Counted from the stretch's first letter, positions 1 through 6,377 are shown. The stretch: 9,816 nt of DNA from Candidatus Sulfopaludibacter sp. SbA3 (GCA_945865705.1 CAMBEY010000094.1:1-9816); one strand, 5' to 3'. Numbers and translations: made by a program. The notes: generated by a model from the sequence alone, not told the origin.

Positions 1-1
1 G

Positions 2-142
2 GGCGGCTTCGAGTTTCCCGATGTTCGCATTCGGCAAGTGGAGGCAGCGGGGGATAGCGCCCAGGCGTGCATCACGCAACTCAAGGGCCGCAATCTCGAT
101 CCGGTGGAGTTTGAGTTCACCATCCTGAAGCCCCCGTATTAG
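2..142 (+). CDS. 3' end of an unidentified gene (partial)
   Basis: An open frame enters from the left edge and ends at TAG (140-142), giving 46 residues: starts GGFEFPDVRIRQVEAAG, ends FEFTILKPPY. The tail mixes charged and hydrophobic residues, has a single cysteine, and shows no membrane segment or motif that I recognise, so I assign no function. The frame is open throughout and codon use is GC-rich like the neighbouring genes, which supports a real C-terminal end. It precedes gatB on the same strand with a 77-base gap. Whether the two are co-transcribed cannot be seen here. Confidence 0.55.
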   Translation, partial: GGFEFPDVRIRQVEAAGDSAQACITQLKGRNLDPVEFEFTILKPPY

Positions 143-219
143 AAACTCACCAGGCAGATCGGGAGCCGCGATCTGGAATTCAGCAGCCCTGTCGGAAAAT
201 TCCGGCGTATCAATTTACT

Positions 220-1743
220 GTGAGCATCATCATGAGCGCCACCACCACATCCCCGAATACAGACAATGCCACCATGGACGCGATTCTGCGGAAGTATGAG
301 CCGGTCATCGGCTTGGAAGTCCACTGCCAGTTGCTGACGGGCTCGAAGATTTTCTGCGGCTGCTCCACCAAATTCGGCGCGCCGCCGAACGCGCACACCT
401 GCCCCGTTTGCCTGGGGATGCCCGGCGCGCTGCCCGTCCTCAATCGCACTGCGGTGGAGATGGCGGTGAAGGCGTCGATGGCCATCAATTGCACCATCAA
501 TAGTAAGTCGATCTTCGCGCGCAAGAACTACTTTTATCCAGATCTGCCCAAGGGCTACCAAATTTCGCAATTTGATCAGCCCATCGCCGAGCACGGCTGG
601 ATTCTACTGCACGGCGGCGGCGCCGAGGAAGGCAACGCAAAGAAGATCGGCATCACGCGTCTGCACATGGAGGAGGACGCGGGCAAGAGCATCCATGACG
701 GTTTCGCCGACTCCTATCAGCGCACTTACGTGGACCTGAACCGCAGCGGCACGCCGCTGGCGGAGATCGTCAGCGAGCCGGATATTCGCACGCCGGAAGA
801 AGCCTACGAGTATCTGACACGGTTGAAGCAGATTCTGCTCTATGTCGGCGTCTCGGACTGCAACATGGAGGAGGGTAGCCTGCGCTGCGATGCCAACGTC
901 AGCATCCGCCCCATCGGTCAGAAGGAGTTCGGGACGAAAGTGGAAGTCAAGAATCTCAATTCCTTCCGCTTCCTGCAGAAGTCGCTGGAGTATGAGATCG
1001 AGCGGCAGGCGCAGGTACTCGACTCCGGCGGCAAGGTCGCGCAGGAAACGCGCCTGTGGAACACTTCGCAGAATCGCACCGAGAGCATGCGCAGCAAGGA
1101 GCAGGCGCACGACTATCGCTATTTCCCCGAGCCGGACCTGCTGCCGCTGATCGTCAGCGAGAAGTGGCAGGCCGAGATTCGCGGCGGCATCCCCGAGTTG
1201 CCCGACGCCAAGCGCGTCCGCTTCATGAGTGACTACGGACTGAGTGAGTACGACGCCGATGTACTCACAGGCACTCAGTCACTCGCCGACTACTTCGAGC
1301 GCGCCGCCAAAGGCGCACCTGATGCCAAGCTGGCGGCCAACTGGGTGATGGGGGAGTTACTAGGCGCACTAAACAGCGCAGGCCTGGAACTCACCGCGTC
1401 GCCCGTGTCAGCGGAGCGTCTTGGCGAACTCGTTAAACTGATCCACGATGGCACCATCTCCGGCAAGATGGCCAAGGATGTCTTCGCGAAGATGTTCTCG
1501 ACTGGCAAGACCGCGCAAAATGTGGTGGAGGAGTCAGGGCTGAAGCAGATCACCGACGACGGCGCCATCCTGGACGTAATCAAAAGAGTCATCGCGGGAA
1601 ATCCGAATCAGCTAGGACAATATCGCTCCGGCAAGACCGCGCTATTCGGCTACTTCGTCGGCCAAGTGATGAAGGAAACCAAGGGCCAGGCCAACCCCGC
1701 CAAGGTCAATGACCTGCTGAAAGCAGAACTAGAAAAGAGTTAG
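220..1743 (+). CDS. gatB: Asp-tRNA(Asn)/Glu-tRNA(Gln) amidotransferase subunit B
   Basis: GatB is the kinase/tRNA-binding subunit of the GatCAB complex. The complex converts misacylated Glu-tRNA(Gln) and Asp-tRNA(Asn) to Gln-tRNA(Gln) and Asn-tRNA(Asn) in the cytoplasm, using ATP and ammonia supplied by GatA. Near the N terminus is the family block YEPVIGLEVHCQLLT, then a zinc-site pattern C46-x-C48...C61-x2-C64 within the STKFGAPPNAHTCPVC region. The HDYRYFPEPDLLPL block lies mid-protein. The C-terminal third matches the helical YqeY-like tail, ending GQANPAKVNDLLKAELEKS. Length (507 aa from the GTG at 220) is slightly above the usual 475-490. Starts at ATG 232 or ATG 274 are therefore as likely; 274 gives the most family-like N terminus, and none has a strong ribosome binding site. 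gatA and gatC are not in the window. Identity is secure; the start is not. Confidence 0.96.
   Translation: MSIIMSATTTSPNTDNATMDAILRKYEPVIGLEVHCQLLTGSKIFCGCSTKFGAPPNAHTCPVCLGMPGALPVLNRTAVEMAVKASMAINCTINSKSIFARKNYFYPDLPKGYQISQFDQPIAEHGWILLHGGGAEEGNAKKIGITRLHMEEDAGKSIHDGFADSYQRTYVDLNRSGTPLAEIVSEPDIRTPEEAYEYLTRLKQILLYVGVSDCNMEEGSLRCDANVSIRPIGQKEFGTKVEVKNLNSFRFLQKSLEYEIERQAQVLDSGGKVAQETRLWNTSQNRTESMRSKEQAHDYRYFPEPDLLPLIVSEKWQAEIRGGIPELPDAKRVRFMSDYGLSEYDADVLTGTQSLADYFERAAKGAPDAKLAANWVMGELLGALNSAGLELTASPVSAERLGELVKLIHDGTISGKMAKDVFAKMFSTGKTAQNVVEESGLKQITDDGAILDVIKRVIAGNPNQLGQYRSGKTALFGYFVGQVMKETKGQANPAKVNDLLKAELEKS
1238..1280 (+). repeat. Nested inverted repeats inside gatB
   Basis: GTGAGTAC at 1244-1251 is perfectly complementary to GTACTCAC at 1261-1268, with a 9-nt loop. 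The outer GACTGA (1238-1243) pairs with TCAGTC (1275-1280). Alternatively, GACTGAGTG (1238-1246) pairs as a perfect 9-mer with CACTCAGTC (1272-1280). The two pairings compete. The site lies within coding sequence for residues around YGLSEYDADVLTGTQSL, so it may reflect chance use of Ser, Leu and Thr codons. No function is claimed. Confidence 0.4.
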
Positions 1744-1820
1744 CCACAGAGTCACTGAGACACAGAGATAGTAATTTCAAGTTACAACTTCAACACTCTG
1801 TGCCTCTGTGTCTCCGTGGC
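1743..1820 (+). repeat. Inverted array of degenerate 8-bp repeats between gatB and bcp
   Basis: The left arm (1743-1767) and right arm (1796-1820) are complementary at 21 of 25 positions, separated by a 28-base AT-rich loop. Each arm is built of three degenerate octamers: CACAGAGT, CACTGAGA, CACAGAGA at 1745-1768, and CTCTGTGC, CTCTGTGT, CTCCGTGG at 1796-1819. The left arm starts in the gatB stop codon and the right arm ends 18 bases before the bcp start. The transcript could fold into a long hairpin. No run of Ts follows, so it is not a classic intrinsic terminator. It resembles dispersed extragenic repeats that I recall from environmental bacteria, though I have not verified this. Confidence 0.75.
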
Positions 1821-1824
1821 CATT

Positions 1825-1830
1825 AAGGAG
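1825..1830 (+). promoter_or_regulatory. Ribosome binding site of the peroxiredoxin gene
   Basis: AAGGAG lies 8 bases before ATG 1839. This fixes the start of the selenoprotein frame upstream of the in-frame TGA. It shows that translation begins before the TGA rather than at the GTG at 2025, which would remove the active site. Confidence 0.8.
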
Positions 1831-1838
1831 ATAAACTC

Positions 1839-2294
1839 ATGTTACAGGAAGGCCAAGCCGCACCGGACTTCACGCTGCTCGATGATGCGGAGCGTACCGT
1901 AAGCCTGAAGGATTTTCTCGGGGCTCCCCTGGTGATCTACTTCTACCCGCGCGCCGATACGCCGGGCTGAACGATTGAGAGTTGCGAGTTTCGCGACATC
2001 TTCCCCAAGTTTCAGAAGCTGAAAGTGCCGGTGATCGGATCGAGTCCCGACACGCCCGCCGCGCAGGCCAAGTTCAAAGCAAAGTTTGATCTGCCCTTCC
2101 CGCTGCTCGCCGATGTGGATCGCAAGATGGCCGAAGCCTACGGCGTGCTCAAAGAGAAAAACATGTACGGAAAAATGGTGATGGGCATCGAGCGCACCAC
2201 GGTCATCATTGATGCCGCAGGAAAAGTGCAGAAAATCTTCCCGAAGGTGAAAGTGGAAGGCCACGCCGAGGAAGTCCTCGCCGCGCTAAAGTAA
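1839..2294 (+). CDS. bcp: Selenocysteine-containing Bcp/PrxQ peroxiredoxin (in-frame TGA at codon 44)
   Basis: The enzyme reduces hydrogen peroxide and organic hydroperoxides in the cytoplasm, using thioredoxin-type reductants. The 151-residue frame has normal length for the Bcp/PrxQ family. It begins MLQEGQAAPDFTLLDDAERT and reaches the active-site stretch FYPRADTPG, where TGA (1968-1970) stands exactly at the peroxidatic Cys of the P-x3-T-x2-C motif (P37, T41, position 44). The PrxQ resolving Cys follows five residues later (C49, in ESCEFRD). The active-site Arg (R119, GIERTTVIID) and the C-terminal EEVLAALK are intact. Nothing else is damaged, the ribosome binding site is good, and a SECIS-like hairpin follows. 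I therefore read the TGA as selenocysteine rather than a nonsense mutation. Family identity is secure; Sec insertion is an inference. selA, selB, selC and selD are not in this window. A caller treating TGA as stop would give a fragment starting at GTG 2025. Confidence 0.87.
1971..2002 (+). promoter_or_regulatory. Candidate bacterial SECIS hairpin directly after the Sec TGA
   Basis: GTTGCGA (1981-1987) pairs with TCGCGAC (1991-1997) across the loop GTT, giving seven pairs with one G-U. Below it GAGA (1977-1980) can pair with TCTT (1999-2002), leaving A1998 bulged. The loop begins with G at 1988, followed by U, 18 nt after the TGA. As I recall the E. coli fdhF SECIS, its upper hairpin begins GGUUGCAGGU with the loop G about 19-20 nt after UGA, so position, loop GU and stem sequence all resemble it. 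A bulged U as in fdhF is not obvious; U1983 instead forms a wobble pair. The hairpin also encodes the resolving Cys region. Confidence 0.72.
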
Positions 2295-2352
2295 GTGTTT
2301 CGTTTTATTGTCGAGCAAACCACCGTTCGCGCAGTCTCGTGGTGGAGTGGAC

Positions 2353-3513
2353 ATGAAGGCATCGGCCGGGCAGACCTTACGCTTCACGCATCTCGCGCTG
2401 GACAACTGGCGCAACTTCGCCTGCATTGAACTTCCGCTCGTCTCACGCGTTTTCCTGATCGGCCCCAACGCCTCCGGCAAATCCAACCTGCTCGACTTGT
2501 TTCGTTTTCTGAAGGACATCGTCTCCGTCGGCGGTGGACTCGCGGAAGCGGTGCGCCGCCGGCACGGCATGACCCATCTGCGCTGTCTGTCTGCCAGTCA
2601 GAACCGCGATGTGGTGGTGCGAGTAACCATCGGAACCAAGGACTCCCCGGAACATTGGAAATACGAACTGGCCATCAATCAAGCGCGGCGCAAGCCGCCG
2701 GTGGTCCGTCGCGAACGAGTCATCCGAGACGGAAAAGTTCTGCTTGCCAGGCCCGACGCCGATGACCTGAAAGATCCCGCCCGATTGACGCAGACCGCGA
2801 TCGAGCAGGTTCACGAAAATCACAAATTCCGCGAGATCGCAGCCTTCTTTTCCACCATCGGTTATCTGCACATTGTCCCGCAACTCGTCCGCCATCCCGA
2901 CCGTGCAACTTTTCGTTTGCAGGACCCTTACGGCGGCGACCTGATGGAGCGCCTGGAAAGAACGCCCGAAGGCACACGCACCAAGCGTCTGGGATTGATC
3001 AGCGCGGCGCTGCGCATGGCGATTCCGCAATTGTGTACGCTGGAATTCTGGCGTGATGGAGAGGGAGCGCCGCATCTGCGCTGGCGCTGCGAACATTGGA
3101 AGGCCACCGACGTGTGGCAGACGGAGGAGGAATTTTCCGACGGCACGCTGCGCCTGCTGGAATTACTCTGGACCGCGCTGGACGGCAAAGGTCCGCTGCT
3201 GCTCGAGGAGCCGGAGATGTCGCTGCACCCGGATGTGGCGCGGTTTGTTCCACAGATGCTGGCGCGGATGCAGTCTCGCAGTGGCCGCCAGATTTTCATC
3301 AGCACCCACTCCAATGAAATGCTGGCGGACGAAGGCATCGGTGTCGATGAGTTGGTTATCTTCCAACCCGCAGCGCACGGCACTGTCGTCCACCTGGCCA
3401 CGGAGTTTAAGGATATTCGCGAATTAATGAAAGGCGGAGTGAGTCTGGGCGATGCGGCGATGCCGCGCACCAGCCCTCCGAACGCGGATCAACTGAGTCT
3501 ATTCCCAGACTAA
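2353..3513 (+). CDS. AAA_21/OLD-like ATPase (COG4637-type) with C-terminal QLSLF
   Basis: A cytoplasmic ATPase of the ABC/RecF-like superfamily, 386 aa from ATG 2353, which has GGTGGAG at 2341-2347; a TTG at 2308 would add 15 residues. The N-terminal LRFTHLALDNWRNFACIELPL is the usual first strands of RecF/OLD-like ATPases. The Walker A is GPNASGKS (37-44, Lys43). Further on are FSDGTLRLLELLWT (signature region) and LLLEEPEMSLHP, with E285-E286 as Walker B and catalytic Glu. STHS (317-320) supplies the switch His (H319). The middle segment, about residues 75-250, is variable and charged. The last residues are QLSLF-PD (380-386); the pentapeptide fits the beta-clamp-binding consensus QL[SD]LF. 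The next gene begins 3 bases after the stop, so the two are surely co-expressed. ATPases of this type paired with TOPRIM/DUF4276-like partners are common in phage defence (AbiL- or PARIS-like systems); a role here is inferred. Confidence 0.85.
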   Translation: MKASAGQTLRFTHLALDNWRNFACIELPLVSRVFLIGPNASGKSNLLDLFRFLKDIVSVGGGLAEAVRRRHGMTHLRCLSASQNRDVVVRVTIGTKDSPEHWKYELAINQARRKPPVVRRERVIRDGKVLLARPDADDLKDPARLTQTAIEQVHENHKFREIAAFFSTIGYLHIVPQLVRHPDRATFRLQDPYGGDLMERLERTPEGTRTKRLGLISAALRMAIPQLCTLEFWRDGEGAPHLRWRCEHWKATDVWQTEEEFSDGTLRLLELLWTALDGKGPLLLEEPEMSLHPDVARFVPQMLARMQSRSGRQIFISTHSNEMLADEGIGVDELVIFQPAAHGTVVHLATEFKDIRELMKGGVSLGDAAMPRTSPPNADQLSLFPD

Positions 3514-3516
3514 ATA

Positions 3517-4146
3517 GTGAGTGAGTCGATCGTGAGAGTCATTTCAGCGGCAGTAGAGGGCGTGATGGATGAGGTTGTGCTGCGCGCGCTCATCCAACAC
3601 GTGGGCGCACAACCCGGCGGTTTCTACGGCAAGCACGGCAAGCAGTATCTTCTGAAATACATGCACGCCTACGCCCGTGCGGCGAAGATCGAGCCATGGA
3701 TCGTTTTAATTGATATGGATCATGACGCGGACTGCCCTGTCCCCGTGCGCCGTAACTGGATGTTGCGCTCCGGTTTCCATGAGCCGCTACCCATGCTCTG
3801 CTTTCGAATTGCAATCCGGGAAGTAGAGTCCTGGCTGTTGGCTGACCGCGAACGCATCGCGCAGTTTCTCGGAGTCCCGGCGAAAATAGTCCCTCAAAAT
3901 CCGGAAGCGCTCCATGACCCCAAGCATGAAATCGTTACGCTGGCCGCGAGATCGCGCTTGAAGCGCATCAAGAGCGAGATGATCCCGAGGCCTGAAAGCT
4001 ACCGCGCTGTAGGGCCAGCGTACAACTCCCGGCTGATTCAGTTTGTGATGGATCGAAAGAACGGCTGGCGACCGGAGATTGCGGCCCAGTCTTCCGAGAG
4101 TCTGCGTCGCGCCATTGCGTGCTTGCGGCGACTGGCCGCACTGTAA
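3517..4146 (+). CDS. Small TOPRIM/DUF4276-like protein, partner of the upstream ATPase
   Basis: A 209-aa soluble protein starting at GTG 3517, three bases after the ATPase stop; a second GTG at 3532 is an alternative, and neither has a clear ribosome binding site. Three acidic motifs stand out: AAVEGVMDE near the N terminus (E14, D18, E19); IVLIDMDHDADC (62-73; D66, D68, D70); and REVESWLLAD (101-110; E102, E104, D110). This order of Glu, D-x-D and E-x-WLLAD is what I know from DUF4276/RloB-like and related TOPRIM-fold proteins, in which the acidic residues bind metal in a nuclease site. The basic segment RSRLKRIKSEMIPR follows. The link to an OLD-like ATPase supports a nuclease or effector role in defence or repair. 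The exact Pfam family is not certain. It converges with leuD, 8 bases away. Confidence 0.65.
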   Translation: MSESIVRVISAAVEGVMDEVVLRALIQHVGAQPGGFYGKHGKQYLLKYMHAYARAAKIEPWIVLIDMDHDADCPVPVRRNWMLRSGFHEPLPMLCFRIAIREVESWLLADRERIAQFLGVPAKIVPQNPEALHDPKHEIVTLAARSRLKRIKSEMIPRPESYRAVGPAYNSRLIQFVMDRKNGWRPEIAAQSSESLRRAIACLRRLAAL

Positions 4147-4154
4147 GCAGTCGA

Positions 4155-4766
4155 TCACTTTGCCGTAGTAACTACCATAGCCGGGTGCGATGCTTCGAAG
4201 GCGCGGATGTGAGTGTCTTGTTTTTGGATGTAGCCGAGTTGATCGACGCCGGCCAACATACACTGCTTCGAGAAATTGTCGATGGGGAAACTCACTGACT
4301 TGCCGCCCGGCAGCGTGAGTATCTGTGAGGCTAAGTCAATCGTGAGTTCCAATTTCTGATCCGCCTCCACCAGCTTGAATAACTCTTCATGAACATCGGC
4401 GGGAACCACGACGGGGAGCAGTGAGTTCTTCAGCGCGTTGCTGCGGAAGATGTCGGCGAATGAGGTGCTGATCACCGCGCGGAAGCCGAATGCGGTCAGC
4501 GCCCACGGAGCATGTTCGCGCGAGCTGCCGGTGCCGAAGTTTTTGCCGGCCAGCAGAATCTTGCAGCCCTCCGCGCGCGGCTGATTCAAGATGAAGCTGG
4601 GGATGGGCGTGCCGTCCTCGTTGAACCGCCAGTCGCGGAACAGGAAGCGGTCCATGCCCACTTTGTCGGTGGCCTTCAAGTACCGCGCCGGAATGATGAT
4701 GTCCGTGTCGATGCTCTCGTTGGGGATCGGCACCACGCGGCTGGTCAATTTTGTGAACGATTCCAT
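4155..4766 (-). CDS. leuD: 3-isopropylmalate dehydratase small subunit
   Basis: With LeuC it forms isopropylmalate isomerase, which converts 2-isopropylmalate to 3-isopropylmalate in leucine biosynthesis. The 203-aa length is typical. Family motifs in order: SRVVPIPNESIDTDIIIPARYLK near the N terminus; the RDWRFNEDG stretch; GKNFGTGSSREHAPWAL, the substrate-binding loop of the swivel domain; FRAVISTSFADIFRSNALKNSLLPV; and the C-terminal LPGGKSVSFPIDNFSKQCMLAGVDQLGYI. The start at 4766 has GGAAGGAG just upstream on the - strand. It lies downstream of leuC, separated by a 97-base spacer that carries repeats, and is presumably co-transcribed with it. It ends in TGA, confirming that TGA is also a normal stop in this genome. 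Confidence 0.97.
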   Translation of the reverse strand: MESFTKLTSRVVPIPNESIDTDIIIPARYLKATDKVGMDRFLFRDWRFNEDGTPIPSFILNQPRAEGCKILLAGKNFGTGSSREHAPWALTAFGFRAVISTSFADIFRSNALKNSLLPVVVPADVHEELFKLVEADQKLELTIDLASQILTLPGGKSVSFPIDNFSKQCMLAGVDQLGYIQKQDTHIRAFEASHPAMVVTTAK

Positions 4767-4790
4767 GGTCAGACTCCTTCCGTGAAAAGC

Positions 4791-4815
4791 AGATCCCTCG
4801 CTGTGCTCGGGATGA
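4791..4815. repeat. REP-like palindrome in the leuC-leuD spacer
   Basis: ATCCC (4793-4797) pairs with GGGAT (4809-4813), and an inner GC-TGT-GC can close the tip, with two mismatched pairs between. The core reads ATCCCTCGCTGTGCTCGGGAT, with GAC immediately after (4814-4816). It resembles the 'cttcgct...ctcaggatgac' extragenic repeats that I recall from Acidobacteria and other soil bacteria, though I could not check this. It sits inside an operon, where such elements may stabilise or attenuate the distal message. Confidence 0.5.
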
Positions 4816-4859
4816 CGACGTTATTCAGGATCACGACGTTATATAGATGACAACGTTAA
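4811..4859. repeat. Three direct repeats of about 14 bp between leuC and leuD
   Basis: GATGACGACGTTAT (4811-4824), GATCACGACGTTAT (4829-4842) and GATGACAACGTTAA (4846-4859) recur at 18- and 17-base spacing, each with one to three differences. The first copy begins in the right arm of the REP-like palindrome, so the array may have grown from the end of that element. There is no spacer-repeat regularity that would suggest CRISPR. Confidence 0.7.
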
Positions 4860-4863
4860 ATGG

Positions 4864-6270
4864 TTAGATGAGTTGCCGGACGTCAGCAACTTTTCCGGCG
4901 ACCGCCGAGGCAGCGGCGGTCAGCGGGCTGGCCAGAAAAGTTCGGCTGCCTTTGCCTTGGCGTCCTTCAAAATTCCGGTTGCTGGTGGAGACGGCGTACT
5001 TGCCCGCCGGAACCTCGTCGCCGTTCATGGCGATGCACATGCTGCAACCCGGCTCGCGCCACTCGCAGCCGGCATCGAGAAAAATTTTCGGCAGTCCCTC
5101 CGCCTCGGCCTGCTTCTTCACCTGTTGTGAGCCGGGCACGACGAGGACGCGGGTCGTGGGAGTCACCTTGCGGCCCTTGATGACGCGGGCCGCTTCGCGC
5201 AGGTCGGAGATGCGCGCGTTGGTGCAGCTTCCGATGAAGACCACGTCCACCGGGCGGCCCAACAACGGCTTGCCCGGCTCAAGCGCCATGTACTCGAGCG
5301 CGTGGGCGAGCGCCTTGCGCGAAGATTCGTCAGCCATCTCGCTTAACTGCGGCACCGGTGCACCGATGGCGATGCCCATGCCGGGGTTGGTGCCGTAGGT
5401 AATCATTGGCTCCATCGCCGAGGCATCCAGCGTGATGGTCTTGTCGTACTTCGCACCCGCGTCGGAGGGAAGAGACTTCCAGCGCTTCACGGCTTCGTCC
5501 CACGCCGCGCCCTTGGGAGCGAACTCGCGGCCGGCCATGTACTCAATGGTGGTGTCGTCGGGCGCGATCATGCCCGCCTTCGCGCCGCCTTCTATCGACA
5601 TGTTGCAGACGGTCATGCGCCCGTCCATCGACAGCGCGCGCATCGCGCTGCCCGTATATTCCAGCACACTGCCCACCCCGCCGCCCACGCCGATTCTGGC
5701 GATCAGCGCGAGGATGATGTCCTTGGCGGTAACAAAGGGCTTCAGCACTCCGTCGATGCGGACCTCGAACGTCTCGGGCTTGCGCTGCAGCAGGCACTGC
5801 GTGGCCAGCACGTGCTCGACCTCCGTGGTCCCGATGCCGAAGGCCAGCGCGCCGAACGCGCCGTGCGTGGAGGTGTGGCTGTCGCCGCAAACAATGGTCA
5901 TGCCCGGCTGCGTCAATCCCAACTCCGGTCCGATAATATGCACGATGCCCTGATTGGGGCTGCCGAGACCGTGCAGCGGGATGCCGAACTCGCGGCAGTT
6001 GTCGTCGAGCTGCTTGATCTGCTTGGCGGCCATGACGTCGGCGATGGGCAGAGTGCGGTCATGCGTGGGGATGCTGTGATCCGCCGTGGCCACGGTGCGC
6101 GAGGGTTGCCGAACCTTCAGCCCCTGATCGCGCAACGCCGAGAACGCCTGCGGCGAAGTGACCTCATGGATTAATTGCAGATCAATGTAGAGCACCACCG
6201 GGCAATCCGGCTCCTCGATGACCAAATGGTTGTTCCAAATCTTCTCAAACAATGTTTGCGGCGCGGCCAT
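4864..6270 (-). CDS. leuC: 3-isopropylmalate dehydratase large subunit
   Basis: The aconitase-type large subunit of isopropylmalate isomerase, 468 aa, normal for the bacterial LeuC family. It begins MAAPQTLFEKIWNNHLV and carries the histidine-rich segments THDRTLP and CGDSHTSTHGAFGALAFGIGTTEVEHVLATQ. The three ligands of the [4Fe-4S] cluster are present: C349 in VVFIGSCTNARISDLR, and C409 and C412 in REPGCSMCIAMNGD. The C-terminal TSNRNFEGRQGKGSRTFLASP block is typical. AGGAAGGAA lies upstream of the start at 6270. The first gene of leuCD on the - strand, it has a TATAAT-type box about 100 bases upstream. I see no leader peptide or T-box before it. Confidence 0.98.
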   Translation of the reverse strand: MAAPQTLFEKIWNNHLVIEEPDCPVVLYIDLQLIHEVTSPQAFSALRDQGLKVRQPSRTVATADHSIPTHDRTLPIADVMAAKQIKQLDDNCREFGIPLHGLGSPNQGIVHIIGPELGLTQPGMTIVCGDSHTSTHGAFGALAFGIGTTEVEHVLATQCLLQRKPETFEVRIDGVLKPFVTAKDIILALIARIGVGGGVGSVLEYTGSAMRALSMDGRMTVCNMSIEGGAKAGMIAPDDTTIEYMAGREFAPKGAAWDEAVKRWKSLPSDAGAKYDKTITLDASAMEPMITYGTNPGMGIAIGAPVPQLSEMADESSRKALAHALEYMALEPGKPLLGRPVDVVFIGSCTNARISDLREAARVIKGRKVTPTTRVLVVPGSQQVKKQAEAEGLPKIFLDAGCEWREPGCSMCIAMNGDEVPAGKYAVSTSNRNFEGRQGKGSRTFLASPLTAAASAVAGKVADVRQLI

Positions 6271-6371
6271 AACGATTCCTTCCTATTGTTCTCGGCCTAT
6301 TGCTCCCGGCCTGGTCTTTCCCGGTCGCCCTGGGACACGGATGCCCTCAAGCGTGCAGTGGATAACTTCTG

Positions 6372-6377
6372 ATTATA
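6372..6377 (-). promoter_or_regulatory. Possible -10 box of the leuCD promoter
   Basis: On the - strand the sequence reads GGGTATAATCAG, a perfect TATAAT, about 102 bases before the leuC start. The -35 region at 17-base spacing (GGCACC) does not match sigma-70 consensus and there is no TG extension. If real, the promoter either needs an activator or is used weakly. It lies between the TetR gene end and leuC, where a promoter is expected. Confidence 0.4.

Noticed and set aside
604..1110. Long antisense frames across gatB, leuC, leuD and the ATPase gene
   Set aside because: They have no recognisable domains and low-complexity Arg/Ala-rich compositions, and lie wholly opposite well-supported genes. 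They are shadows of GC-rich codon use.
1968..1970. TGA in the peroxiredoxin gene as a nonsense mutation, sequencing error or recoded sense codon
   Set aside because: It hits exactly the catalytic Cys codon, the frame is intact on both sides, and a SECIS-like hairpin follows. TGA ends other genes here and Trp is encoded by TGG, so genome-wide recoding is excluded. A TGC-to-TGA error cannot be fully ruled out from one sequence.
2025..2294. A separate 89-residue gene starting at GTG 2025
   Set aside because: It is only the C-terminal part of the peroxiredoxin, has no ribosome binding site, and would lack the active site.
4811..4859. Short CRISPR-like array between leuC and leuD
   Set aside because: The repeats are only about 14 bp with 3-4 base spacers, degenerate, and no cas genes are present.
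4767..4863. A separate promoter for leuD in the leuC-leuD spacer
   Set aside because: I see no paired -35/-10 hexamers on the - strand. The AT-rich stretch is explained by the direct repeats.
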